Source: Chromohalobacter sp. 11-W | GTDB lineage: Bacteria; Pseudomonadota; Gammaproteobacteria; Pseudomonadales; Halomonadaceae | NCBI RefSeq assembly: GCF_029889905.1 | Contig: NZ_JARANZ010000001.1 | Span: 434,001-498,000, forward strand | Length of the DNA stretch: 64,000 nt | Reading direction: 5' to 3' | In this document: one piece after another, positions 36,630 through 46,322 of the stretch | Numbering within the stretch: the first letter of the stretch is position 1 | How the letters are laid out: every line of letters begins with the position of its first letter | Notes under the pieces: model-generated | What the model saw: the letters and a program-made list of their open reading frames with translations, nothing else | Database searches by the model: none | Told to the model about the DNA's origin: nothing | Program-made: the position numbers and the translations under genes

Positions 36630-37892
36630 ATGAGCGAGACGAATCAACCCTGGAACCGGCCCATGCCGGAGCAGCAGTTCAAGCTGATGCGCGAGATCCT
36701 CGACGCACCAAGCCCGGTAGGGCTGGAGGGCGCGATGACCTATGGCGTGCTCAAGCCGCATTTCGAGTCGTTCGCCCCCAGCGATTGGCAGCTGCACCAG
36801 TTCAAGGGCCATGCCGGCGTAGTGCTGGATACCCACCCCGGCCGTGATGACATGTTCAAGGTGATGCTGATCGGTCACGCCGACAAGATTCGCATGCAGG
36901 TGCGCTCGATCGGCGACGACGGCAAGATCTGGATCAATACCGACTCCTTCCTGCCCACGGTGCTGATCGGCCACGAGGTCAAGCTGTTCAGCGAAGACCC
37001 CGACAATCCCGGCAGCTACCGGGTGATCCAGGGCGGTACGGTGGAGGCGCTGGGCGCCATTCATTTCGCCGACCCGGCGGTGCGTTCGGGCGACCGTGGC
37101 ATCAAGAAGGAGCAGATCTACCTGGATCTGCAGATCCATGGCGAGAACAAGAAGCAGCAGGTATTGAATCTGGGCGTGCGCCCCGGCGATTCGATCATCA
37201 TGGATCGTCCCATCCGCTCCGGTTTCAGCCCCGACACCTTCTACGGCGCCTACCTGGACAACGGCCTGGGTTGCTTCGTCACCAGCGAGGTCGCACGACT
37301 GATCGCCGAGGCGGGCGGCACCCGGCAGGTGCGCGTAATGTTCGCCATTGCCAGCTACGAGGAGATCGGCCGCTTCGGCAGCCGTGTGCTGGCCGGGGAG
37401 CTCGAACCGGACGTGCTGATCGGCGTCGACGTCAATCACGACTACGTGGCGGCACCCGGTATCGGCGACCGACGCATGCAGCCGCTGGAAATGGGCAAGG
37501 GCTTCACCATGGCGGTGGGCGCGATCGCCAGCGAGCAGCTCAACCGGATCATCGAGAGCGCCGCCAAACAGCACGACATTCCGATGCAGCGTGACATGGT
37601 CGGCGTCGACACAGGCACCGACGGCATGGCTGGCGTGTTGGCCGCGGTGGATTGCGCTGCCACCTCGATCGGCTTCCCGATCCGCAACATGCACACCATC
37701 TCCGAGACCGGCAATACTCAGGACGTGCTGGCGGCGATCCATGCGCTGACGTACACCCTCCAGGCGCTGGACGCCCTCGACGACCCGCACCGCGAGTTTC
37801 TCGACAACCATCCGCGCCTCGACCGGGCCACGCCGCTGGAGCACCAAGGCTCGGCCAAGCCCGATGAAGGTGACGAGAATAGCGCTCTCTAG
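36630..37892 (+). CDS. M42-family metallo-aminopeptidase
   Basis: 420 aa from the ATG at 36630 (GTG at 36621 is possible but poorly placed). M42 features are visible: the first metal ligand in MLIGHADKI, Asp in YGAYLDNGLGC, the catalytic Glu pair in ASYEEIGRFGSR, and Asp in GVDVNHDY. The C-terminal His is in NMHTISETGNTQD. It likely trims peptides in the cytoplasm. Some lineages annotate the family as cellulase or endoglucanase M, which I consider less likely. GC content is high, in contrast to the gene before it. Confidence 0.9.
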   Translation: MSETNQPWNRPMPEQQFKLMREILDAPSPVGLEGAMTYGVLKPHFESFAPSDWQLHQFKGHAGVVLDTHPGRDDMFKVMLIGHADKIRMQVRSIGDDGKIWINTDSFLPTVLIGHEVKLFSEDPDNPGSYRVIQGGTVEALGAIHFADPAVRSGDRGIKKEQIYLDLQIHGENKKQQVLNLGVRPGDSIIMDRPIRSGFSPDTFYGAYLDNGLGCFVTSEVARLIAEAGGTRQVRVMFAIASYEEIGRFGSRVLAGELEPDVLIGVDVNHDYVAAPGIGDRRMQPLEMGKGFTMAVGAIASEQLNRIIESAAKQHDIPMQRDMVGVDTGTDGMAGVLAAVDCAATSIGFPIRNMHTISETGNTQDVLAAIHALTYTLQALDALDDPHREFLDNHPRLDRATPLEHQGSAKPDEGDENSAL

Positions 37893-37898
37893 GCATTT

Positions 37899-37951
37899 AA
37901 CTGTTCAGCATTTATCCGCCATGCTCCGCACGCAGAAAATGCTGAACAGTT
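37899..37951. repeat. 15-bp perfect inverted repeat after the M42 gene
   Basis: AACTGTTCAGCATTT (37899-37913) and AAATGCTGAACAGTT (37937-37951) are exact complements around a 23-nt loop. This may be the M42 transcript end or a small mobile-repeat relic. No T-run follows. The next 145 bp to the HAD leader show no gene. Confidence 0.7.
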
Positions 37952-38096
37952 GGGCGACTCAAGGAAAAAGCACGGAATGATCGGCCACACTGGCGTTGGG
38001 GGCGTCGATATCGCGCGTTCTGCATACGGAGCTGTCCTGTTGTGAGATGCACCTTGACCAACCGTACGTGGCGCTAACGCCAGTCCCCAACTCCAG

Positions 38097-38192
38097 GCCG
38101 ATATGCGATAACCTTGGGGTGTCGAGAACCAACCGGGAAGCCGCATGCAGCCTCATCTGATTGTTACGGATCTGGATAACACCCTGCTCAAT
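38097..38192 (+). repeat. Intact copy of the duplicated HAD leader/5' segment
   Basis: This is the second copy of the direct repeat whose remnant lies at 35799-35893, in the same orientation and 2.3 kb apart. It comprises about 48 bp of leader and the first 16 codons of the functional HAD gene. Confidence 0.85.
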
Positions 38193-38945
38193 GCCGAGCA
38201 CGATCTCGATGAGTTGACCATCGAGACCTTTCAGGCACTAGCCGCCGAGGGTCATCGTTTTGCACTGGCGTCGGGACGTCACTTTCACGACATTACTGCA
38301 TTCCGCCGTCGGCTGGGCGTTCCCGCCTATATCTTGAGTACCAATGGGGCGCATCTCTATGCCCCCGACGATACGCTGCTCGCCGAGCAGTGGGTGCCGG
38401 CCGAACTGGTGCGGGCGTTGATCGAGCTGCCGCGCGATGCCGATATCCGGCTCAATCTCTATACCGGCGATGAGTGGTTGATCGATGCGTCGGCTCCCGA
38501 ATTGAAGGCCTTGCACGCACACACCGGTTTTCATTATCGGGTTGCCGATCTGGAGGCCCATGATGGCAATGGGGTGGGCAAGGTGCTGTGCATCGGCGAT
38601 CCCGTCGCGCTGGCGTCGTTGGAACAGAGCATCGACGAAACGCTAGGCACGCGACTGCACATTACCTATTCGATGTCCCATTCACTGGAGATCATGGCGG
38701 AGGGCGTCAACAAGGGCGCCACGCTGGAGCGTCTGCTGACGCATCTCGATCTACCCGCGGCGCGCTGCCTGGCGTTCGGCGACAACTTAAATGATGCCGA
38801 GATGCTGGCCTTGGCTGGCCACGGCTTCATCATGGAAAACGCTCATCCCGAATTGGTGCGGCGCGTTCCTGACGCCGCACGCATCGGCCATCACCATCCT
38901 TATGGCGTTGCCTGGCAGTTGCGAGAGTTCTTCGCGCTAACCTGA
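38145..38945 (+). CDS. HAD-superfamily (Cof-type) phosphatase
   Basis: 266 aa. HAD motif I is VTDLDNTLLN at the N-terminus (nucleophile Asp10, acid Asp12), motif III includes KGATLERLL, and motif IV is AFGDNLNDAEMLALAGHGF. A C2-type cap lies between. This fits Cof/YidA-like sugar-phosphate or nucleotide phosphatases; the substrate is unknown. The ATG follows GGGAAG. The 3' end is 11 bp from the convergent usp gene. Its 5' end is duplicated upstream. Confidence 0.9.
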   Translation: MQPHLIVTDLDNTLLNAEHDLDELTIETFQALAAEGHRFALASGRHFHDITAFRRRLGVPAYILSTNGAHLYAPDDTLLAEQWVPAELVRALIELPRDADIRLNLYTGDEWLIDASAPELKALHAHTGFHYRVADLEAHDGNGVGKVLCIGDPVALASLEQSIDETLGTRLHITYSMSHSLEIMAEGVNKGATLERLLTHLDLPAARCLAFGDNLNDAEMLALAGHGFIMENAHPELVRRVPDAARIGHHHPYGVAWQLREFFALT

Positions 38946-38956
38946 GCCCCGGCGAT

Positions 38957-39397
38957 TCAATGCACGCTGATGACGTGGCAGGGAGCAGTGTGTGAAACCT
39001 TGTGCGAGACACTGCCGACGACGAGTCCGGCGATGTCGCTCAAGCCACGGCTGCCCATGACGATGGCATCGGCGTCCAACGTCTTGGCCTGTTCGATGAT
39101 CACCCGTGCCGGATCGCCCTGATGTAGCGAGCCTTCGACATTGGTGATGCCACGTTCGCTGGCGGCCTGAGTTGCGGCATCGAGCAGTTGCCGGCCGGCG
39201 CGCTCGAGTTGTTCGGCGCTGGCTTCCATGGGGACCGCGCCCACGCCCCAGACGAGGAGAGTGTCGTGGGCCAGCGATTCGGGAATATGCAGGATATGTA
39301 GGCGCGCATCGTCGGCGCTGGCCAGCTTGCAGGCGATATCGAGCGCCGTGCTGGCTGCTTCCGATCCGTCGACGGGAACCACGATGGTCGAGTACAT
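38957..39397 (-). CDS. Universal stress protein, UspA family
   Basis: 146 aa from the ATG at 39397, which has a GGAGG site. It has the UspA fold with IVVPVDGSEAASTALDIA at the start. The nucleotide-binding GSRGLSDIAGLVVGSVSHKV at the end matches G-2x-G-9x-G-S/T, so it probably binds ATP. It probably supports stress survival; in halophiles related proteins accompany osmolyte transporters, but none is next to it here. Confidence 0.92.
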   Translation of the reverse strand: MYSTIVVPVDGSEAASTALDIACKLASADDARLHILHIPESLAHDTLLVWGVGAVPMEASAEQLERAGRQLLDAATQAASERGITNVEGSLHQGDPARVIIEQAKTLDADAIVMGSRGLSDIAGLVVGSVSHKVSHTAPCHVISVH

Positions 39398-39511
39398 GGC
39401 AACCTCCGTATGTGCTGGCATGAAAGTCAGCACTCGCGAAGCGCTTGGATGCGGTCGCGTGTGCACTCAATCTAGCCTAGTTGACCAGTACGTGACGCAT
39501 CGTGATCTGGA

Positions 39512-40555
39512 TCAAGACGAGGTGGATTGTTGGTTATCGCCTTGTGTTTCCAGTCGGCGCAGGCGCTGCCAGAGTTCGCGGCGCAGGTCAGCGAGGCGTG
39601 GGGCTTCGCCCTCGTCGAAGGGGATCGGGCGTGTCATGCGCAGCGTACGCAGGCCGAGCCGCGCGGTGAGAAGGCCAGCGCCGAGCCCTTGGCCGGCGCG
39701 GGTGGAAAGTTTGCCGGCCACGTTCATCGAGAGCAGGTCCATCCCGGCATCCGTGGCGATTTCGCTGGCGCCGGCGAAGGCCATGTTGTAGAGCACTGCG
39801 CGAAACAGACGTAGGCGGCTGGCGTAACCGAGCTCCAGGCCGTAGAGCGCGGCGAGGCGGTCGATCAGGCCGATATTGCGCCACGCCATCAAGGCCATAT
39901 CGAAAAAAGTGACCGGACTGACGGCGACCATGACGGCTGTTTCACCGGACATGCGTGCGATCAACCGGCGTGCCTGACGATCGCGTGGGGCCAGGAGGTG
40001 ATGCGCCAGTAGGGTACGTGTTTCCTGAGCGTCGTGGTGCGGCTGATGTGCGGCTTGAAAAGCGCGCCAGTTAGGATCGTCGTCGCCTAGCTGCATCTGG
40101 CGCCGCAAGCGTTCGGCGAGCGTCTGCATGTCGTGGGGCGTGGCCTCTTCGGGGGAGTCGAGTTGGTCACGCAATCGAGTGTGCCGCTTCAGACGCCGTA
40201 GACGCCATAGCTCGCGTAATAGTGCCATGACACCCAAACCCAGCGCCAATATACCCAGTGCGCTCCAGGCGCCTGCCAGCCAGTCGCCGCCGAGGGTGGC
40301 GGTATATAGCTGGCGTGCCACTTCCAAACCACCCAGCGTTAGGGAGCCGCCGAGTAGGGTCATGAGCCCCCAGCGGCGCTTGCGGGGTTTGCCCAGGCTG
40401 GCCTCGAGGGGAACGTCCGGCACGGCGTCCTGTGCGGCGAGCGGATGAGAAACGCTGTCCGGGGAAAAGCGTTCCCCCGGTTCTGGAGTGGCCGTAAAGC
40501 GGGGCGGGGACTCTGGGTCGACGCGAAAACGTTGGCCGGGGCGCGGCTCGTTCAT
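39512..40555 (-). CDS. ycjF: YcjF family (TIGR01620/DUF697) inner-membrane protein
   Basis: 347 aa. The N-terminal cytosolic part is Pro/Arg-rich. Two hydrophobic helices lie near residues 68-125, and the C-terminal domain holds AVMVAVSPVTFFDMALMAWRN and a glycine/alanine-rich DUF697 region. It overlaps the ycjX stop by 4 bp and is paired with it as in enterobacteria, where the two form part of an envelope-stress regulon. The function is not established. Confidence 0.9.
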   Translation of the reverse strand: MNEPRPGQRFRVDPESPPRFTATPEPGERFSPDSVSHPLAAQDAVPDVPLEASLGKPRKRRWGLMTLLGGSLTLGGLEVARQLYTATLGGDWLAGAWSALGILALGLGVMALLRELWRLRRLKRHTRLRDQLDSPEEATPHDMQTLAERLRRQMQLGDDDPNWRAFQAAHQPHHDAQETRTLLAHHLLAPRDRQARRLIARMSGETAVMVAVSPVTFFDMALMAWRNIGLIDRLAALYGLELGYASRLRLFRAVLYNMAFAGASEIATDAGMDLLSMNVAGKLSTRAGQGLGAGLLTARLGLRTLRMTRPIPFDEGEAPRLADLRRELWQRLRRLETQGDNQQSTSS

Positions 40556-41943
40556 TTCAATTTATCTCCAATCAGCCAGTCGAGCGCTGCATCCATGCGG
40601 ACATGCGGTAATTCGGGCGTGTCGCGATAAGGGGGGCGGAACGCCGTGAAGTCGAATCCCTGGCGGGCCCAGAAGTCGCGCTCAGGCAAGCGGGGCGGTA
40701 CGTCGCCGGGGAACAGCAGTACATCCTCGCCTTCCAGGGTGGTGCCACGCAGGGCCGCGCGGCGTTGGCCGTCATTATCCACTTCGCGTGGCTCGGTGGC
40801 ACGCACCGCCGCCAAGGACAGCGCCTTCACCGGCACATCGGCATAGCGCAGGTCCTTGAGTGGTTCGGCGAGCAGGGATTCGAGCAGGGAGACGAGGTTG
40901 GGATGCTGTTCGGGCGTGACGTGGTCGGCTTTGGTCGCGGCGATGGCCAGACGATCGATGCGCGGCGAGAACAATCGGCTCATCAGGCTGCGCTTGCCGT
41001 AATCAAAACTCCGCATCAGGGTGCTCAGCGCCCGGGAAAGATCCTCGAAGCGTTCCGGACCGGCGTTGAGTGCGCCCAGCACATCGACCAGTACGATCTG
41101 GCGGTCGAAGCGCCGGAAATGCTCACGGTAGAACGGCTTGACCACGTGGCGGCGATAATGGTCGAACCGCCGCGCCAGCGTCTTGTAGACGCTTGTCTCG
41201 GGCAAGGCGTCGAGTTCAGCGCGGTTGGCTTCGCGCACGCCGGGAAGCGGAAAAAATTGCAGCACCGGCGCATCTTCCAGATCGCCCGGGAGTAGAAAGC
41301 GCCCCGGTTGCAGATCGGCGAAGCCGGCCTCGCGCGAGGCGCGCAATGCGTCGGCGTAATGGCTGGCGATCTCGGCGAGTTGGCCTTCGTCGGCTTCGTC
41401 GTCCGGCGCCAGGGCCTCGGCGGCACTCAACCAGGTCGCGGCGAGGCGTTGGCGCTCACTGCCCATGGTGGTCTGCTGCGTCTCGCTCCAACTGAGGAAG
41501 TCGTGCTCGAGCAAAGGAAGGTCGAGCAACCATTCGCCGGGATAATCGATCAAGTCGAGAGTCAGCGTCGCCGTATCGCCCAGCAGGCCCCGGGCGCGCC
41601 GTGTACGGTGCTTGATGGTCAGGCGCAGCTCACTGATGCCCCGCGTGGGCGCTGGCCAGTGCGGTGGTGTGCCGTCGAGGGAGGCCATGGCGGCGTCATA
41701 GGGAAAACGCGGCACACCGAGATCGGGCTGAGCGACCCGCTGGGCGCCAAGCAGGCGATCCTCGCGGGCGGCGCGCAACAGGTCGAGGCGTGCTTCCAGG
41801 CCCGCATGACGCAACTGATGCACCAGCGAGGTCAGGAAGGCGGTCTTGCCGGCTCGCGAAAGACCGGTAACGGCGAGACGCAGTTGGCGGTCGCGGCCGC
41901 GCTCGATGAAATTGTGCAGTTCCTGGGTCAAGTGACGTCGCAT
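40552..41943 (-). CDS. ycjX: YcjX family P-loop NTPase
   Basis: 463 aa. The Walker A motif is AVTGLSRAGKTAFLTSLV and the central segment LDLIDYPGEWLLDLPLL is the family hallmark. I prefer the ATG at 41943 (MRRHLTQELHNFIERG), where homology begins, over the TTG at 42000. YcjX proteins bind and hydrolyse GTP. They act with YcjF in an unclear envelope-stress role. It is transcribed divergently from the SUF operon. Confidence 0.92.
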   Translation of the reverse strand: MRRHLTQELHNFIERGRDRQLRLAVTGLSRAGKTAFLTSLVHQLRHAGLEARLDLLRAAREDRLLGAQRVAQPDLGVPRFPYDAAMASLDGTPPHWPAPTRGISELRLTIKHRTRRARGLLGDTATLTLDLIDYPGEWLLDLPLLEHDFLSWSETQQTTMGSERQRLAATWLSAAEALAPDDEADEGQLAEIASHYADALRASREAGFADLQPGRFLLPGDLEDAPVLQFFPLPGVREANRAELDALPETSVYKTLARRFDHYRRHVVKPFYREHFRRFDRQIVLVDVLGALNAGPERFEDLSRALSTLMRSFDYGKRSLMSRLFSPRIDRLAIAATKADHVTPEQHPNLVSLLESLLAEPLKDLRYADVPVKALSLAAVRATEPREVDNDGQRRAALRGTTLEGEDVLLFPGDVPPRLPERDFWARQGFDFTAFRPPYRDTPELPHVRMDAALDWLIGDKLK

Positions 41944-42021
41944 TACGGTATCCGACTGAAGTTCTGTCTCGAATGTGCGGGTGAATCGTGCCCAAGGCAA
42001 GCGCCGATAGTCTTCTCAAAT

Positions 42022-42040
42022 GGTAATAATTGTCATTATT
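42022..42040 (+). promoter_or_regulatory. Candidate Fur box upstream of the SUF operon
   Basis: GGTAATAATTGTCATTATT matches 14 of 19 positions of the classical Fur consensus (GATAATGATAATCATTATC). It lies in the ycjX-suf divergent region, about 80 bp above the suf promoter. Confidence 0.55.
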
Positions 42041-42103
42041 GATGCGAACGGTCGTTATCTTGACGCTAACATAGCGTTCGAAGCCGCGAACTCGCCGGCT
42101 CTC

Positions 42104-42142
42104 TTCACATCGAATCCATAGAGGACTAAAATGGTCCTCAAT
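42104..42142 (+). promoter_or_regulatory. suf operon promoter overlapping an IscR type-I-like site
   Basis: TTCACA (42104-42109), a 17-bp spacer, and TAAAAT (42127-42132). Spanning the -10 is the inverted repeat GAGGAC-N7-GTCCTC (42121-42139). With its flanks, 42118-42142 agrees with the 25-bp IscR type I pattern at about 19 positions, including the ATA ends and GACT core. A cluster-bearing Rrf2 protein from the first gene could thus repress its own operon. Confidence 0.7.
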
Positions 42143-42164
42143 AGAGCATCCGTGGAGTGAGGGC

Positions 42165-42632
42165 ATGTTGAAGCTTTCCAAGCTAACCGACTATGCCGCC
42201 GTGGTAATGGCGCAGATCGCGCGTTACCCGGAGCAGGCACACGCCGCCACCGAGCTGGCCGATGCGGTGCAGTTGCCACACCCCACCGTCAGCAAGACGT
42301 TGAAGATGCTGGTGAGAGCCGGGCTTCTGGAATCGCGGCGCGGCTCGTTGGGCGGTTATCGGTTGGCGCGACCGGCGGCGTCCATTACCGCCTCCGATAT
42401 CATCGGCGCCATCGAAGGGCCGGTAGCGATGACTGAGTGTAGCCACGCCGATGGCGACTGCGACCTGGTCAACACCTGCGGCGTCGCTGATAACTGGCAG
42501 CGTGTCTCGCTGGCGATTCGCACCTTGCTCGACAGCGTGACCCTGGCGCATCTAGCCCAAGAAGCACCGCTGAAACTGCCCGTTCAATTGCCCATACAGA
42601 GCGTGACCTTGGCGAGTCGCGCCGAGATTTGA
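42165..42632 (+). CDS. Rrf2-family SUF operon regulator
   Basis: 155 aa. A winged helix (LSKLTDYAAVVMAQIA, LPHPTVSKTLKMLVRAGLLESRRGSLGGYRLAR) is followed by three cysteines in TECSHADGDCDLVNTCG, the Rrf2 [2Fe-2S]-ligand pattern. It matches the SUF-type subgroup (TIGR02944) rather than IscR proper. As first gene before sufBCDS it likely senses Fe-S status and represses the operon at the overlapping site. Confidence 0.93.
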   Translation: MLKLSKLTDYAAVVMAQIARYPEQAHAATELADAVQLPHPTVSKTLKMLVRAGLLESRRGSLGGYRLARPAASITASDIIGAIEGPVAMTECSHADGDCDLVNTCGVADNWQRVSLAIRTLLDSVTLAHLAQEAPLKLPVQLPIQSVTLASRAEI

Positions 42633-42699
42633 TTAGACGATATCGGGGCCGTGGCGATGGCCACGCGCCGAGAGCATACCGCTCGGGAGGAGAGACACC

Positions 42700-44142
42700 A
42701 TGGCAAGTCAGGAAATGGAAGAGCTTGTTCAGCGCGAATATACCCAAGGGTTCGTGACTGACATCGAAAGCGATACCGTACCGCCGGGGCTGGATGAAAA
42801 CACCATCGCTTTCATCTCGAACAAGAAAGGTGAGCCCGAGTGGATGCTGGAATGGCGCCTGGAGGCTTATCGCCAATGGTTGACGATGACCACGCCTTCC
42901 TGGGCGCATCTCGACTATCCGCCTATCGATTATCAAGCGATCTCCTATTACAGCGCGCCCAAAAAGCAGGAAGACAAGCCGCAGAGCCTCGACGAGGTCG
43001 ATCCCAAGCTCCTGGAAACCTACGAGAAGCTGGGGATTCCGCTGCACGAGCGCGCGGCGCTGGCCGGGGTCGCGGTGGATGCGGTGTTCGATTCGGTCTC
43101 GGTGACCACGACGTTCAAGGAGAAGCTGGCGGAAGCGGGTGTCATCTTTTGCTCGATCTCCGAGGCGATTCGCGAGTATCCGGAGCTGGTGCGTCAGTAC
43201 TTGGGCAGTGTCGTGCCTCAGGGCGATAACTACTTCGCCGCGCTCAACTCGGCGGTGTTCACTGACGGGTCCTTCGTCTATGTGCCCGAGGGCGTCGAAT
43301 GCCCCATGGAGCTGTCCACTTATTTCCGCATCAATGCGGCGAATACCGGCCAGTTCGAACGTACGCTGATCGTCTGCGACAAGCGCGCCCAGGTGTCCTA
43401 CCTGGAAGGCTGTACCGCGCCGCAGCGTGACGAGAACCAACTGCATGCGGCGGTGGTCGAGCTGGTGGCGCTGGAAGATGCTTACATCAAGTATTCGACG
43501 GTGCAGAACTGGTATCCCGGTGATGAAGACGGCAAAGGTGGTATCTACAACTTCGTCACCAAGCGCGGCGACTGCCGGGGCGATCGCTCCAAGATCAGTT
43601 GGACGCAGGTCGAGACCGGTTCGGCGATCACCTGGAAGTATCCGTCCTGCATGCTGCGCGGCAAGGACAGTGTCGGTGAGTTCTATTCCGTGGCGGTGAC
43701 CAACGGTCGCCAGCAGGCCGATACCGGCACCAAGATGATTCATATCGGTGAAGGGACGCGCTCCACCATCATCTCCAAGGGGATTGCCGCCGGGCGCAGC
43801 GATCAGGCGTATCGTGGCCTGGTCAAGGTCGGTCCGCGCGCCAAGAACGCGCGCAACTTCACACAGTGCGATTCGCTACTGATAGGTGACCGTTGTGGCG
43901 CACATACCTTCCCGTATCAGGAAATCGGCAACAGCTCGGCGACCGTGGAGCATGAGGCAACCACCTCGAAGATCGGCGAGGATCAGCTGTTCTACTGCCA
44001 GTCACGTGGCATTTCCGAAGAAGATGCCGTCAACATGATCGTCAACGGCTTCTGCAAGGATGTCTTCCAGGAGCTGCCGATGGAATTCGCGGTGGAAGCC
44101 GAGGCGCTTCTCAATGTGACGCTGGAAGGGGCTGTCGGGTAA
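42700..44142 (+). CDS. sufB: Fe-S cluster assembly scaffold SufB
   Basis: 480 aa, standard length. Part of the SufBC2D scaffold that builds Fe-S clusters under iron or oxidative stress. Family segments include [26 protein letters not shown]-type [18 protein letters not shown], and the core strands ending [21 protein letters not shown]. The cysteine there corresponds to the conserved cluster/persulfide residue. GGAGGAG precedes the start. It is followed by sufC after 89 bp. Confidence 0.96.
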   Translation: MASQEMEELVQREYTQGFVTDIESDTVPPGLDENTIAFISNKKGEPEWMLEWRLEAYRQWLTMTTPSWAHLDYPPIDYQAISYYSAPKKQEDKPQSLDEVDPKLLETYEKLGIPLHERAALAGVAVDAVFDSVSVTTTFKEKLAEAGVIFCSISEAIREYPELVRQYLGSVVPQGDNYFAALNSAVFTDGSFVYVPEGVECPMELSTYFRINAANTGQFERTLIVCDKRAQVSYLEGCTAPQRDENQLHAAVVELVALEDAYIKYSTVQNWYPGDEDGKGGIYNFVTKRGDCRGDRSKISWTQVETGSAITWKYPSCMLRGKDSVGEFYSVAVTNGRQQADTGTKMIHIGEGTRSTIISKGIAAGRSDQAYRGLVKVGPRAKNARNFTQCDSLLIGDRCGAHTFPYQEIGNSSATVEHEATTSKIGEDQLFYCQSRGISEEDAVNMIVNGFCKDVFQELPMEFAVEAEALLNVTLEGAVG

Positions 44143-44231
44143 CGCGCCCGATATACCGACAGGCGCACAGTCAAGGTCTCAACCCATGTATCGGAGTCGC
44201 CGGGCGACTCGAACGCAAGCAAGGTATCAAG

Positions 44232-44980
44232 ATGCTCGAAGTCAAAGATCTGCATGTCACGGTAGACGGTTCGGAAATCCTCAAAGGGCTGAACTTGACC
44301 GTCAATCCCGGCGAGGTTCATGCCTTGATGGGCCCCAATGGGGCGGGCAAGTCGACGCTGTCGGCGGTGATCGCGGGTAAGGACGGTTATGAGGTGACCA
44401 GCGGGGAAGTGCTGTTCGAAGGCAAGAACCTGCTGGAAATGGAAATCGAAGAGCGGGCGCTGGCCGGCATTCTGCTGGGCTTTCAATACCCCGTGGAAAT
44501 TCCGGGCGTCAAGAACATCTACTTGCTAAAGGCGGCCCTTAACGCGCAGCGCGTTGCGCGTGGTGAAGAGGAAATTCCGGCGCCGGAATTCATGAAGCTG
44601 GTCCGCGAGCAGTTGAGCTTCATGAAGATGGATGGCAGCTTCTTGCAGCGTGCGGTCAACGAGGGGTTCTCGGGCGGCGAGAAGAAACGCAACGAGATCC
44701 TACAGATGCTGGTATTACAGCCCAAGCTGGCGATGCTCGATGAGATCGACTCGGGGCTTGATATCGACGCCATGAAGGTGGTCGCCGAGGGCATCAACTC
44801 GCTGCGCAATGCCGATCGCGCGATTCTCATGGTGACGCACTATCAGCGTCTGCTCGAGCATATCGTGCCGGATCGCGTCCATGTCCTGGTGGATGGCCGT
44901 ATCGCTAAATCCGGCGGTAAGGAACTTGCCCACGAGCTCGAAGCTCGTGGGTATGAATGGGTGCTGGAGGAGTCTGCGGC

Positions 44981-44984
<4 letters not shown>
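44232..44984 (+). CDS. sufC: SufC ATPase
   Basis: 250-aa ABC-type ATPase driving the SufBCD scaffold. Walker A is GPNGAGKST (Lys40), the signature is FSGGEKKRNEI, Walker B is LAMLDEIDSGLD, and the switch histidine lies in MVTHYQRLL. It is soluble and has no membrane domain, as expected. It overlaps sufD by 4 bases (ATGA). Confidence 0.97.
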
Positions 44985-46318
<1,334 letters not shown>

Positions 46319-46322
46319 GCCC

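Noticed and set aside
36597-37847. 416-codon antisense frame over the M42 peptidase gene
   Set aside because: The M42 metal ligands are intact on the + strand and the antisense product has no family signature.
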